Positions 52,054-61,722 of a stretch of 64,000 nucleotides of DNA are shown here, piece by piece. The DNA lies in contig NC_134397.1 in the NCBI RefSeq assembly GCF_050003625.1, forward strand, positions 149,295,526 through 149,359,525. The letters are read 5' to 3'. The translations under genes and the position numbers were made by a program. The notes below the pieces were generated by a model. It ran no database searches. It was not told where the DNA came from and was given only the letters and a program-made list of their open reading frames with translations. Numbering within the stretch: position 1 is the stretch's first letter; the number at the start of each line of letters is the position of its first letter. This DNA comes from Haematobia irritans. Taxonomy: Eukaryota > Arthropoda > Insecta > Diptera > Muscidae.

Positions 52054-54192
52054 GACGCATATTTAAGGAGATATGGGCAAAAGAAGTTTTTCATATAAAA
52101 ATTTCATTTTTTGAAGTTTTGGGTGAATTTTTCAATTTTTTGGGGGTTGTCACGAATTAAAGTCCTTTTCGCTCTAGGACGCATATTTAATGAGATATGG
52201 GCAAAAGAAGTTTTTCATATAAAAATTTAAATTTTTTTACGTTTTTGGTGGATTTTTCAATTTTTTGGGGGTGGTCACGAATTAAAGTCCTTTTCGCTCT
52301 AGGACGCATATTTAAGGAGATATGGGCAAAAGAAGTTTTTCATATAAAAATTTAAATTTTTTTAGGTTTTGGGTGGATTTTTCAATTTTTTGGGGGTGGT
52401 CACGAATTAAAGTCCTTTTCGCTCTAGGACGCATATTTAAGGAGATATGGGCAAAAGAAGTTTTTCATATAAAAATTTCATTTTTTTAAGTTTTGGGTGA
52501 ATTTTCCAATTTTTTGGGGGTTGTCACGAATTAAAGTCCTTTTCGCTCTAGGACGCATATTTAAGGAGATATGGGCAAAAGAAGTTTTTCATATAAAAAT
52601 TTAAATTTTTTTACGTTTTTGGTGGATTTTTCAATTTTTTGGGGGTGGTCACGAATTAAAGTCCTTTTCGCTCTAGGACGCATATTTAAGGAGATATGGG
52701 CAAAAGAAGTTTTTCATATAAAAATTTCAATTTTTTTAGGTTTTGGGTGAATTTTTCAATTTTTTGGGGGTGGTCACGAATTAAAGTCCTTTTCGCTCTA
52801 GGACGCATATTTAAGGAGATATGGGCAAAAGAAGTTTTTCATATAAAAATTTCAATTTTTTTAGGTTTTGGGTGGATTTTTCAATTTTTTGGGGGTGGTC
52901 ACGAATTAAAGTCCTTTTCGCTCTAGGACGCATATTTAAGGAGATATGGGCAAAAGAATTTTTCATATAAAAATTTCAATTTTTTAGGTTTTGGGTGAAT
53001 TTTTCAAATTTTTGGGGGTGGTCACGAATTAAAGTCATTTTCGCTCTAGGACGCATATTTAAGGAGATATGGGCAAAAGAAGTTTTTCATACAAAAATTT
53101 CAATTTTTTAGGTTTTGGGTGGATTTTTCAATTTTTTGGGGTGGTCACGAATTAAAGACCTTTTCGCTCTAGGACGCATATTTAAGGAGATATGGGCAAA
53201 AGAAGTTTTTCATATAAAAATTTCAATTATTTTAGGTTTTGGGTGAATTTTTCAATTTTTTGGGGGTGGTCACGAATTAAAGTCCTTTTCGCTCTAGGAC
53301 GCTTAGTTTAGGAGATATGGGCAAAAGAAGTTTTTCATATAAAAATTTCATTTTTTTAGGTTTTGGGTGATTTTTTCAATTTTTTGGGGGTGGTCACGAA
53401 TTAAAGTCCTTTTCGCTCTAGGACGCATATTTAAGGAGATATAGGCAAAAGAAGTTTTTCATATAAAAATTTCAATTTTTTTAGGTTTTGGGTGGATTTT
53501 TCAATTTTTTGGGGTGGTCACGAACTAAAGTCCTTTTCGCTCTAGGACGCATATTTAAGGAGATATGGGCAAAAGAAGTTTTTCATATAAAAATTTAAAT
53601 TTTTTTAGGTTTTGGGTGAATTTTTCAATTTTTTGGTGGTGGTCACGAATTAAAGTCCTTTTCGCTCTAGGACGCTTAGTTTAGGAGATATGGGCAAAAG
53701 AAGTTTTTCATATAAAAATTTCAATTTTTTTAGGTTTTGGGTGGATTTTTCAATTTTTTGGGGGTGGTCACGAATTAAAGTCCTTTTCGCTCTAGGACGC
53801 ATATTTAAGGAGATATGGGCAAAAGAAGTTTTTCATATAAAAATTTCAATTTTTTTAAGTTTTGGGTGAATTTTTCAATTTTTTGGGGGTGGTCACGAAT
53901 TAAAGTCCTTTTCGCTCTAGGACGCTTAGTTTAGGAGATATGGGCAAAAGAAGTTTTTCATATAAAAATTTCAATTTTTTTAGGTTTTGGGTGAATTTTT
54001 CAATTTTTTGGGGGTGGTCACGAATTAAAGTCCTTTTCGCTCTAGGACGCATATTTAACGAGATATGGGCAAAAGAAGTTTTTCATATAAAAATTTCAAT
54101 TTTTTAGGTTTTGGGTGGATTTTTCAATTTTTTGGGCGTGGTCACGAATTAAAGTCCTTTTCGCTCTAGGACGCTTAGTTTAGGAGATATGG

Positions 54193-55980
54193 TGTTACGA
54201 ACGAACATCGCGTTCAGCAATAATTGGTGCTGTTTAAAATTAACTACGATTTGAACACAACCCTGATCACTGTTCTTCCGAAAAGAAGGAGAGTAGGAAC
54301 AGATTTCTAATGAGAGGGAGAGTTGCGGAATCTTTCGATTGATGTGGTCACGTTTTTGAGACCTCGGTTTTTTTTGCTTGCGAAAACAAAAAAAAAAAAG
54401 AAGAACATACGAACAAGACAAGAGTTATCTGCCCGCAAGATGTAAAAAAATTAATATTCTAAATATAAAATAAATATTTATGCAAATGAATTGTGTGTAA
54501 AAGAAAAAGAGAACATAGTTAAAAAACAATTGATTAAACAGTTTAATTAAAAGTGAAACTATTCATTTTCCACAAATGTATATATATAATTATTACACCA
54601 AAAAGAAATATATGTAAAGGTATACAAAAATTAACAACAAAAAAATTAACAATCAAATATCATCAAATTAAACCCTTGAATAAAAACAAAAGCATCGCCA
54701 CCTTTCCACCCTCCATGTGGTGTATATTCTCATCACAAAAGGGCCTATCAAAGTGGGTGCTGTTTGAACATAACCTAACTTTTTATAAAAAAAAAGTTTG
54801 TGAAAGAACACTATAAGTACATTTCAGTAATATAGAAAACCTATTCGAAAAAAAATCTCTAATAAAAGAAAAACGTATGTGAATTGGTCATGCAAAAATA
54901 AATATTAAATATTGAAAAATTATTAAAAGTATTCTATGGCAAATAAACAAGAAATAAAAAAAGAAATATATAGAAACAAAGTATAACAGAAATTGCAACA
55001 ACAATACATAACAATATATCCAAAAAGCACTTGGTTTGAATGATAAATGTCAAGAAGAAAGATCTAAAAATTAAATGAAGGCGCGATAATAAAGAAAAGG
55101 ACAACAAATAGAAAATTACTGCAGCTGTGGCGATTTTGGGACAGACGTACGAGCAAAACAAAAAATATATATTTATTGGAAAGCTTTCAAATGTATGTAT
55201 GTAGGTTTATAAGAATGGAAAATAGTTGCCTCATAAATTGAAAACCCATAAATGAATAAAAAAACAAAAAAAAAAAAACAAAAAAAAAAAACAAAAATAT
55301 ATATATATCTATTTATATATATATATATATATAAAAAAATTGTATATATAGTGAATTTAATGTAAATATGCATAAAAAATTAAAACTCTGTATGTATATA
55401 GTTAGTCTAAGTTATCATTGAAAATATATTTGTAGGTATGTAGTTCTCTTAATTGTAAATAAAAAGAAAAGAACACAATGGAATTGAAACCTTTCTCTCT
55501 TGTCTGTAAATTCTTTAACATGATGGAGTAGATGCTTAATATGTAATGATGTGTGGGTGTTGTGTTTTTGGTGATCAGAGAGGAATGTACGTTTCAGTAA
55601 TTTGAGATATCGAACATGTCATGACCGTATAAACAAAGGGGGGGCTATTTGACTAATGTACTACATATGGGTATTTCCATGAATGAATGTGAGCCAAAAG
55701 GAAATACAATGGCTGTATTCTCGCTGAGTTACAGGAGGGGAGGGAGGCTCTGACTGACGGACAAAACAATTTGGGACGGATATCTTGTGTTATGTATGTT
55801 GTGAGTAAAATTTGGAATTTCAAAAATTTTGTTTCTTTGTGACACGAAAGAATTATGATTATGGTCTGGTATATCCTTGGTGGAAAGAACTCAACCCAAT
55901 TCTCGACGAGCAGCCGAATTTAGCCACCGTGTCAGCTACCATTATCGGGATATATCTTGAAGAAAGTCAAAACCATAACA
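54193..55980 (+). repeat. 5' LTR of the gypsy element (1788 bp)
   Basis: Starts TGTTACGAACG at the satellite junction, and the same start is found at 62614. The right end is set at ...CCATAACA, two bases before the primer site. TGTTA and TAACA form a short terminal inverted repeat with TG...CA ends, which supports both boundaries. It is AT-rich with A-runs (54387-54399, 55257-55292) and a TA microsatellite (about 55297-55333). Several AATAAA words are present and no single polyadenylation site can be chosen. The open frames at 54553-54816 (+) and 54934-55373 (-) recur in the other LTR and have no recognisable content; I do not regard them as genes. Confidence 0.93.
55297..55333. repeat. TA microsatellite within the gypsy 5' LTR
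   Basis: Two runs of alternating T and A separated by CTATT. The equivalent lies at about 63719-63755 in the 3' LTR. The A-runs next to it contain the only length difference seen between the two LTRs. Confidence 0.85.
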
Positions 55981-55982
55981 TA

Positions 55983-56000
55983 TGGCGCCCAACGTTAGGA
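55983..56000 (+). other. Primer-binding site, tRNA-Lys type
   Basis: TGGCGCCCAACGT begins two bases after the LTR. Those 13 bases are the complement of the 3' end (ACGTTGGGCGCCA) of insect tRNA-Lys with anticodon CUU, as recalled. The following bases TAGGA agree only partly with the tRNA. Osvaldo-lineage elements are known to use tRNA-Lys. Confidence 0.85.
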
Positions 56001-56677
56001 TGACTAAATTTTGCTTTTTGTGACTTTTGCTTTTTTTTTTTTAATTATTTTTGTGTTGAGACTGCGTTGCATACTAATATTTAAAAAAAATATGTATATT
56101 GGTATTAGAACACAGTGTCATAATGGGGTTCACAAAGTTGGTATGTCCACATTATCAGTTTCCATCTGAGCTGCTGTGAGTGCCAATTTTTTTTATGTGG
56201 GGTTTGTTTGATAAAAATGGTGGCCTTAAGGGGAATGTTATTCGCCGTAAGTGAATCATTTTGGGATGGGAAATTATTTTTCGAATGGCGTTACTGGATG
56301 TTTGTACGTCGGTAATTGCATTTAGAAAAAGTTTATTGTTATTGTTCGATTGAGATGTTCGATATTTCCAACTCATTTATAGGTCTATTCTTTTATATTA
56401 CACAACACCCGGATACATCATTACGCATAGACAATGCTATATACATTTTTGCATTAAACTTTTTTTTTTTTTTTGTTCTACAATAAATAACAAAAATTTA
56501 ATTTTTTTATCATTCTCTTAACTTCCCATAGGAAATCTGTTCTAAATCTTATTCTTAAAATTATAAATTTTTTTTCTTTGGATTTTTGTTTAATGAAGCT
56601 AAATATAAATCATAGTTTTGTGGTTTGATATTTGAACTGAATTGATAAAACGCACTGTTTTTCTTATCATATTTTGC
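56001..56677 (+). other. Leader of the gypsy element, non-coding
   Basis: About 680 bases between primer site and gag start. T-rich, with T-runs at about 56031-56041 and 56460-56475. It would hold the packaging signal on family grounds, but no structure is identifiable by eye. No coding frame of note. Confidence 0.6.
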
Positions 56678-58429
56678 ATGGATAGTAACAGACAGAGTAC
56701 ACACCCTCTTAGTAGACTCACTTCTAGTAATAGACGAATAACGCGGAGTGTGAGTAGAGCTTTGGAGAACCAAGTTGTGGGTTCTATCTTGAATCAAATT
56801 GATACGGGTATAGAACGTCCTATTGATTTTGTACCAACAGATTATTTAAACAGATGTTCTGACTTGGTTTTCGGTAGAGTTTCTGATCAGGGTCCATCAT
56901 CATCTTTAAGGGTAACTGACGAATTTTCATTTGATAGTTCAAATCGATCGATTAGTTTCACAAGAAAGGTAGAGAAAGTAGGTGAGATGGCTGATGAAGG
57001 TGGGGATGGTGAGATAATTAATGAAGGTGGTTCTATTCCGACAGCGCCACAGAATCCGGTGGTTCCACAAAATGTGGCGTCACAAGATCGGACACTTAAC
57101 GAACAGATGAGTCAATTTATGGCCATGATTTTGCAACAAAATGAGATTATGTCAAATTGCATGAGCGAGGTTCGGCAAATGCGAAGCGACATGACCTCAT
57201 TGAACCGTCGAATGTCTGAGGTTGAGCTATCGAGAAATACAGACACGAGTCGGAACCCTGGGGGTAGTTCAACACCAGGTATGGAGAGAAATGGTGTTGA
57301 TCTCGGCAATCAGACGGATAGTCGTCCTCAGAGGCCAGCTTCAGGGAGATGTAGCCGGGAGAATATTAGTCAACAGGATGGTATTAGTAGTCTGTCACAC
57401 AGCCGACATGAAATTGAAACTAGGAGATCCTTTGATCTTAATAAGTGGAATATAAAGTTTGATGGTACTGGAAAGGAGATGACGGTGGAGAGTTTCATAT
57501 TTCGCATCGAAAAGATGCGTGAGCAGCATAATATATCGTTTAGTCAACTATTTAGCGATTTTCCCTGTCTAGTCACTGGAATTGCTGCTAAATGGTTTTG
57601 GCAAATCTTAGAGGACCATGCTGATGATGTCGAGTTTGACTATTTCGAACTACGAAAGGAGTTACTGAGCCATTTCGCATCTGCAGATACAGACTATGAA
57701 ATAATAAGAGAAATTATGGACTGTAGACAAAATCCAGGTCAGGATTTCGATGATTTCTACACCGAAATACACAATCTAACCTTTAGGCTAAAAAAGAAAA
57801 TGCCGGAACAAGAGCTTATCCGGATTGTACGTGCAAATTTGAGAGGCAATATAGCCTCATTGATATTTTCTTCCAATATTAGGAACATGGCTGAACTAAA
57901 GAAAGAGTGTAAGCGTGCTGAAAAACTAATAAAAGAGAGCCGACAGAGGTCAAAACCAGTCCACGAATTATCGCTCGAAAGCAGTGATGATTGCGTTGAC
58001 GTAGAGGCGATTGGAGACGTTCGTAGAGGGGTTTCTGGTAGGACCAATTCAGGGCATAATATGAGTTTCCGACACGCTAGGGGATCTCATTATGGTCACG
58101 GCGTCGCTGGTCCACAGGATACCGTATCAACTCCCTCTGCAATTAATCAATCTGCTTCAGGACAGAAAATCAGTTCACCATTTTGTTTGTCACCTTTTCA
58201 TATCAACTTGTGTTTCAATTGTGGGATGCCAGGGGATTATTATCGTAAGAATTTAGGAAAAATGGAACATGGTTCGATTTGTAAATCAACATTTCATGAG
58301 ATGAAATGCTTTTGTTGCGGGAAAGATGATTCATTCTTAGAATATTGTAATAATCCGGTAAATGGGGGCGTGGCAGAAGTGACCGGGAGCTTTTGCCAAA
58401 CGAGGGATATCCCGGAGCAGCAACAGTGA
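56678..58429 (+). CDS. gag: Gag protein of the gypsy element
   Basis: Structural protein that would form the cytoplasmic particle. I start at the ATG at 56678 (583 residues, MDSNRQSTHPLSRL) because the upstream in-frame ATG at 56642 adds a hydrophobic MIKRTVFLIIFC stretch unlike Gag; the longer form is possible. The N-terminal part is Ser/Arg-rich and polar. A Met/Gln-rich helical segment at about 145-190 looks like a coiled coil. The retrotransposon Gag core runs at about 252-425 (from FDLNKWNIKFDGTG to AEKLIKESRQR). Two C-terminal zinc-knuckle-like motifs are degenerate. In the first, C512 and C515 are present, but D520 and N525 stand at the His and last Cys positions. In the second, C544, C547 and C557 are present, but S552 stands at the His position. 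The stop at 58427-58429 overlaps the pol frame. Confidence 0.93.
   Translation: MDSNRQSTHPLSRLTSSNRRITRSVSRALENQVVGSILNQIDTGIERPIDFVPTDYLNRCSDLVFGRVSDQGPSSSLRVTDEFSFDSSNRSISFTRKVEKVGEMADEGGDGEIINEGGSIPTAPQNPVVPQNVASQDRTLNEQMSQFMAMILQQNEIMSNCMSEVRQMRSDMTSLNRRMSEVELSRNTDTSRNPGGSSTPGMERNGVDLGNQTDSRPQRPASGRCSRENISQQDGISSLSHSRHEIETRRSFDLNKWNIKFDGTGKEMTVESFIFRIEKMREQHNISFSQLFSDFPCLVTGIAAKWFWQILEDHADDVEFDYFELRKELLSHFASADTDYEIIREIMDCRQNPGQDFDDFYTEIHNLTFRLKKKMPEQELIRIVRANLRGNIASLIFSSNIRNMAELKKECKRAEKLIKESRQRSKPVHELSLESSDDCVDVEAIGDVRRGVSGRTNSGHNMSFRHARGSHYGHGVAGPQDTVSTPSAINQSASGQKISSPFCLSPFHINLCFNCGMPGDYYRKNLGKMEHGSICKSTFHEMKCFCCGKDDSFLEYCNNPVNGGVAEVTGSFCQTRDIPEQQQ
58354..58429 (+). promoter_or_regulatory. 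gag/pol overlap, probable -1 frameshift region
   Basis: The pol frame is open from 58354, after a TAA at 58351, and gag ends at 58429. Pol is in the -1 frame relative to gag and has no ATG near its start, so expression as a Gag-Pol fusion by -1 frameshifting is inferred. No perfect X-XXY-YYZ slippery heptamer is visible. The G-run in AATGGGGGCG (58361-58370) is the best candidate. Confidence 0.55.
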
Positions 58430-61400
58430 AAATTTTGCGAAGGGAGAGTGAGCCGTTCTCCGAAGTGCCAAAGCAATTAACACCATTAAAGTCATTACAC
58501 CAGAGAAAATTAGAATATGAAGAGGCCCGGGCAAAAATATTTGTAGAGGCGATAAGGAAGAAAACAAGAAAATTTGTAAGAATTGAAAAGATGCGGAAAA
58601 GGATTTCGAAAATTAAACGGGCGAAGAGATTAGCAGTAGAAACAATAGTACAGATAGGAGATGACAACAGGTTTTATGCGAAAGCAGAAGTCGGTGGGAG
58701 AGAGGTATTGGCGCTGCTTGACTCCGGTGCGGCTGCATGTTGCATAGGTAGAAATTCGCGTTCGTTTCTCAATAAGTTTGAAAAGGATATAATAAAGCTC
58801 AGGAATCAGGATGTCAGAACGGCAAGTGGGGGTAGAGTTTCGGTAGAAGGGGTTGTGACATTGCCGGTCGTATGGAAAGGAATTACGAAAGACTTAGATT
58901 TTCTTATTGTGCCTGGCTTGGAGCAGGAAATTTACTTTGGTATAGATTTTTGGAGGACGTTTGATCTACCCTTAGTCGGCGAGCCCAAAAATCAAGTACC
59001 AAATGTAGATTGCCTGACAAGAATGGTAGAAGAGCATGAAGAGTCAAGCCTTCACCAACTATCTTCTGATCAGGAAAACTTGTTATGTGCTGTGAAGAAT
59101 GAGTTTCCTTCATTCTCTCTTCTCGGTCTTGGCCGTACGGTTTTAGAAGAGCACGTGATTGAGGTTACGAACGAAGATATACCGGTGAAGCAGAGACACT
59201 ATCCCGTATCTCCTGCCATCCAAGAACTTTTATACAAGGAACTCGACCGCATGCTAAGTCTTGGTGTAATTGAAGTTAGCAACAGCAGTTGGAGTTCGCC
59301 GGTTACGCTTGTGAGAAAGGAGACGAAGAACAGATTATGTCTTGATGCTCGTAAATTAAATTCTAGAACCATAAAAGATGCGTACCCTCTTCCCCACATT
59401 GATGGTATCATCAGTAGATTGCAAGACACAAAATTCATATCGGCCATAGATTTGAAAGATGCATTCTGGCAGATTCCACTAGAGAGGAAATCGAGGGAGA
59501 AGACGGCTTTCACGGTCCCTGGGCGTCCATTGTACCAATACACGGTTATGCCGTTTGGATTGTGCAATGCCGCCCAGAGAATGTGTAGGTTAATGGATAA
59601 AGTTATCCCTGGCAGTCTTCGCAACCATGTCTTCGTCTACCTCGATGACCTCTTGGTGGTTTCTGCCAGTTTTGATGAGCATCTTAACCTTTTGCGAGAA
59701 GTTGCACGCTGTCTGCGTCTTGCTGGTCTTACCATCAATGTGGAGAAGAGCAAGTTCTGCTACAAGGAGGTGCGTTACCTGGGATTTGTGGTAGGCAATG
59801 GGAGCATTAAGACAGATGGTGCAAAGGTAGAGGCAATCAAGGAATTTCCTATCCCGAGGACACCAAGGCATCTTAGACGATTCTTAGGGATGTGTGGATG
59901 GTACCGCAGGTTTATCCAGGACTATGCTAGTATAGCGGCACCATTGCACGAAAGCCTGACGAAAGATAAAATCGGAAAATTTCACTTGTCTGAAGATGCG
60001 ATCCGGTCTTTTGAGACTTTAAAGGATAGATTAACCACAGCACCAGTGCTCGTAAACCCGGACTTTTCGCGAAGGTTTTACATCCAATGCGATGCCTCTA
60101 CTCAAGGTGTTGGCGGCGTTCTTTTTCAGACCGATGATGATGGTAATGAGCATCCCATAGCCTACATGTCGGCAAAACTTAATAAAGCTCAGAAACACTA
60201 CAGCGTAACTGAACTTGAATGTTATGCTGCAGTGCTGAGCATTAAGAAGTTCAGGCCGTATGTAGAAGGGTTGCCCTTTACCATCATCACCGATCATTCG
60301 AGCTTAAGATGGCTCATGAGTCAGAAGGAGTTGTCCGGTCGTCTCGCTCGTTGGAGCCTAAAACTTCAGGCGTTCGAATTTGATATTCAACATCGAAAAG
60401 GCCAACATAATGTCGTCCCGGACGCTCTTTCGAGAGCTTACATGGAAGAAATAGTAGAAGACATTCGCATGTTGGACATCGATTTAGATAGCCCTTATTT
60501 TGAGTCCGATGGTTATATTGCCTTGAGGAACAGCGTACTGGAGAGTGAAGGAAATGTGCCGGACCTATGTGTATCGGACCGATACGTTTATAAACGAACC
60601 CGATTTAGAAGTGGTGACGTTGTCGACGATGATGCAGCGTGGAAGCTATGGGTACCAGAGGAGTTGCACGAAGAGCTAGTAGTGGCTGCCCATTCATCAC
60701 CTTCCTCCGGTCATGGGGGTTTGCATAAGACTCTTTCGCGGCTTAGGGAGAGATATTATTGGCCACGTATGGCGAGAGACGTCCAGGATATCGTTCGCTC
60801 ATGTGATATCTGTCACGCTAACAAAACATCGAATGCATTCAGGCGACCTCTTATGGGTGAGCAAATCATCACAGAGAGACCATTTCAAAGGCTCTACGTG
60901 GACTTTATGGGTCCATATCCTCGATCTAAAGACGGAAACACCTCCCTATTTGTATGCTTAGACCATTTCAGCAAATTTGTATTCCTAGAGCCTATGCGTG
61001 CTGCTACTGCATCTAACATCACACGATTTTTGGAGAGAAGGGTCTTTCATATATTTGGGGTTCCTGAGTACATCCACTCGGACAATGGGAAGCAGTTCAC
61101 ATCCGAACTGTTTCGTCAACTCCTGGATGAATATGGTATCAGACATATTCGTACAGCTTTGTACGCGCCCCAATCTAACGCGGCAGAGCGTGTGAATAGG
61201 TCAGTCCTACAAATGATCCGTTCATATGTTGGTAAAGACCAACGAAATTGGGACCGTCACATTAGCGATGTCGGGTTTGCATTGCGAAGTACGACACATT
61301 CATCAATAGGACTGTCACCATACTACACGGTATTTGGTGTGAACATGATGCAGCATGCATCAACTTACGGGATAATACGTCAAGCCGGACCTCTAAGGGA

Positions 61401-61722
61401 TTTGGACTTGGACACCATAAATCGTTCGGATAAACTACAATTAATACGTGATAAAGTTTTTACGAATTTAGAGAAGGCTCATGAGAGATCGGCGAAATGT
61501 TATAACACCAGGTCTAAGGAAGTTCGTTTTAAGGAGGGCCAATTTGTGTATCGAAGGAACTTCAAACTAAGTAGCAAAGTGCAGAATTATAGTGCTAAAC
61601 TTGCCCCAGTTCACATGAAGGGGGTTGTTTTAAAGGTTCTTGGGAACTCATTATATGAAGTAGGTGGCTTGGACGGCAAGAGCAAGGGTATATTTCACGG
61701 TAAGGACTTGTTCCTAGCATAG
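58354..61722 (+). CDS. pol: Pol polyprotein of the gypsy element
   Basis: Encodes protease, reverse transcriptase, RNase H and integrase. Residues are counted from the codon at 58393, where the family-like part begins. Protease has LLDSGA with D110. Reverse transcriptase, at about 255-470, has D353 in AIDLKDAFWQIP, MPFGLCNA and YLDD at 416-419. RNase H has D567 in CDAST, ELECYA, and TDHSSLRWLM, and ends with DALSR. Integrase has the zinc site H767, H774, C804, C807 and the catalytic triad D837, D897, E932, with 34 residues between the last two. The C-terminus (from about 1030) resembles the basic integrase tail but ends soon after HGKDLFLA, with no chromodomain. The frame is unbroken to TAG at 61720-61722 and all catalytic residues I can identify are present. 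It is likely made as a Gag-Pol fusion. The integrase motif NAAERVNRSVLQMIR is typical of insect gypsy elements. Confidence 0.95.
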   Translation, partial: SGKWGRGRSDRELLPNEGYPGAATVKILRRESEPFSEVPKQLTPLKSLHQRKLEYEEARAKIFVEAIRKKTRKFVRIEKMRKRISKIKRAKRLAVETIVQIGDDNRFYAKAEVGGREVLALLDSGAAACCIGRNSRSFLNKFEKDIIKLRNQDVRTASGGRVSVEGVVTLPVVWKGITKDLDFLIVPGLEQEIYFGIDFWRTFDLPLVGEPKNQVPNVDCLTRMVEEHEESSLHQLSSDQENLLCAVKNEFPSFSLLGLGRTVLEEHVIEVTNEDIPVKQRHYPVSPAIQELLYKELDRMLSLGVIEVSNSSWSSPVTLVRKETKNRLCLDARKLNSRTIKDAYPLPHIDGIISRLQDTKFISAIDLKDAFWQIPLERKSREKTAFTVPGRPLYQYTVMPFGLCNAAQRMCRLMDKVIPGSLRNHVFVYLDDLLVVSASFDEHLNLLREVARCLRLAGLTINVEKSKFCYKEVRYLGFVVGNGSIKTDGAKVEAIKEFPIPRTPRHLRRFLGMCGWYRRFIQDYASIAAPLHESLTKDKIGKFHLSEDAIRSFETLKDRLTTAPVLVNPDFSRRFYIQCDASTQGVGGVLFQTDDDGNEHPIAYMSAKLNKAQKHYSVTELECYAAVLSIKKFRPYVEGLPFTIITDHSSLRWLMSQKELSGRLARWSLKLQAFEFDIQHRKGQHNVVPDALSRAYMEEIVEDIRMLDIDLDSPYFESDGYIALRNSVLESEGNVPDLCVSDRYVYKRTRFRSGDVVDDDAAWKLWVPEELHEELVVAAHSSPSSGHGGLHKTLSRLRERYYWPRMARDVQDIVRSCDICHANKTSNAFRRPLMGEQIITERPFQRLYVDFMGPYPRSKDGNTSLFVCLDHFSKFVFLEPMRAATASNITRFLERRVFHIFGVPEYIHSDNGKQFTSELFRQLLDEYGIRHIRTALYAPQSNAAERVNRSVLQMIRSYVGKDQRNWDRHISDVGFALRSTTHSSIGLSPYYTVFGVNMMQHASTYGIIRQAGPLRDLDLDTINRSDKLQLIRDKVFTNLEKAHERSAKCYNTRSKEVRFKEGQFVYRRNFKLSSKVQNYSAKLAPVHMKGVVLKVLGNSLYEVGGLDGKSKGIFHGKDLFLA

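Larger units (their letters stand above)
19339..54192. repeat. Satellite array, right part (125-bp monomers)
   Basis: Continuation of the same head-to-tail 125-bp satellite, about 280 monomers, in the same orientation and phase as before the copia insertion. It contains many block duplications, shortened monomers and two head subfamilies. It is broken at 54192, after the satellite word GGAGATATGG, by the LTR of a gypsy element. No gene, tRNA or other element is seen in the whole stretch. The recurring open frames of 60-113 codons are repeat by-products. Confidence 0.97.

Noticed and set aside
33..53000. Recurrent open frames of 60-113 codons beginning ATGGGCAAAAGAAG, preceded by AGGAGAT
   Set aside because: They are produced by the 125-bp repeat read in shifting frames, overlap each other and end at repeat-determined stops. 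Single-base changes in T and G runs break or extend them freely, so there is no sign of selection for protein.
1..54192. CRISPR-like regular spacing of repeats
   Set aside because: The whole 125-bp unit is repeated with no unique spacers, and no cas genes are present. It is ordinary satellite.
1..54192. Telomere-like TTAGG words in each monomer
   Set aside because: TTAGG occurs once per 125-bp monomer, inside TTTTTTTAGGTTTTGGG, and never as a TTAGG tandem run.
54553..55373. Open frames inside the gypsy LTRs (also at 62974-63582)
   Set aside because: They are low-complexity, Lys/Ile/Asn- or Phe/Tyr-rich frames in AT-rich LTR, have no recognisable domain and appear on both strands.
55812..56003. 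Small open frame across the LTR end and primer site
   Set aside because: It spans the LTR/primer-site boundary and has no recognisable content; chance frame.
57112..61195. Antisense and alternative-frame open frames within gypsy gag and pol
   Set aside because: They are shadows of the gag and pol frames. The only frame relation of interest is the -1 step from gag to pol.
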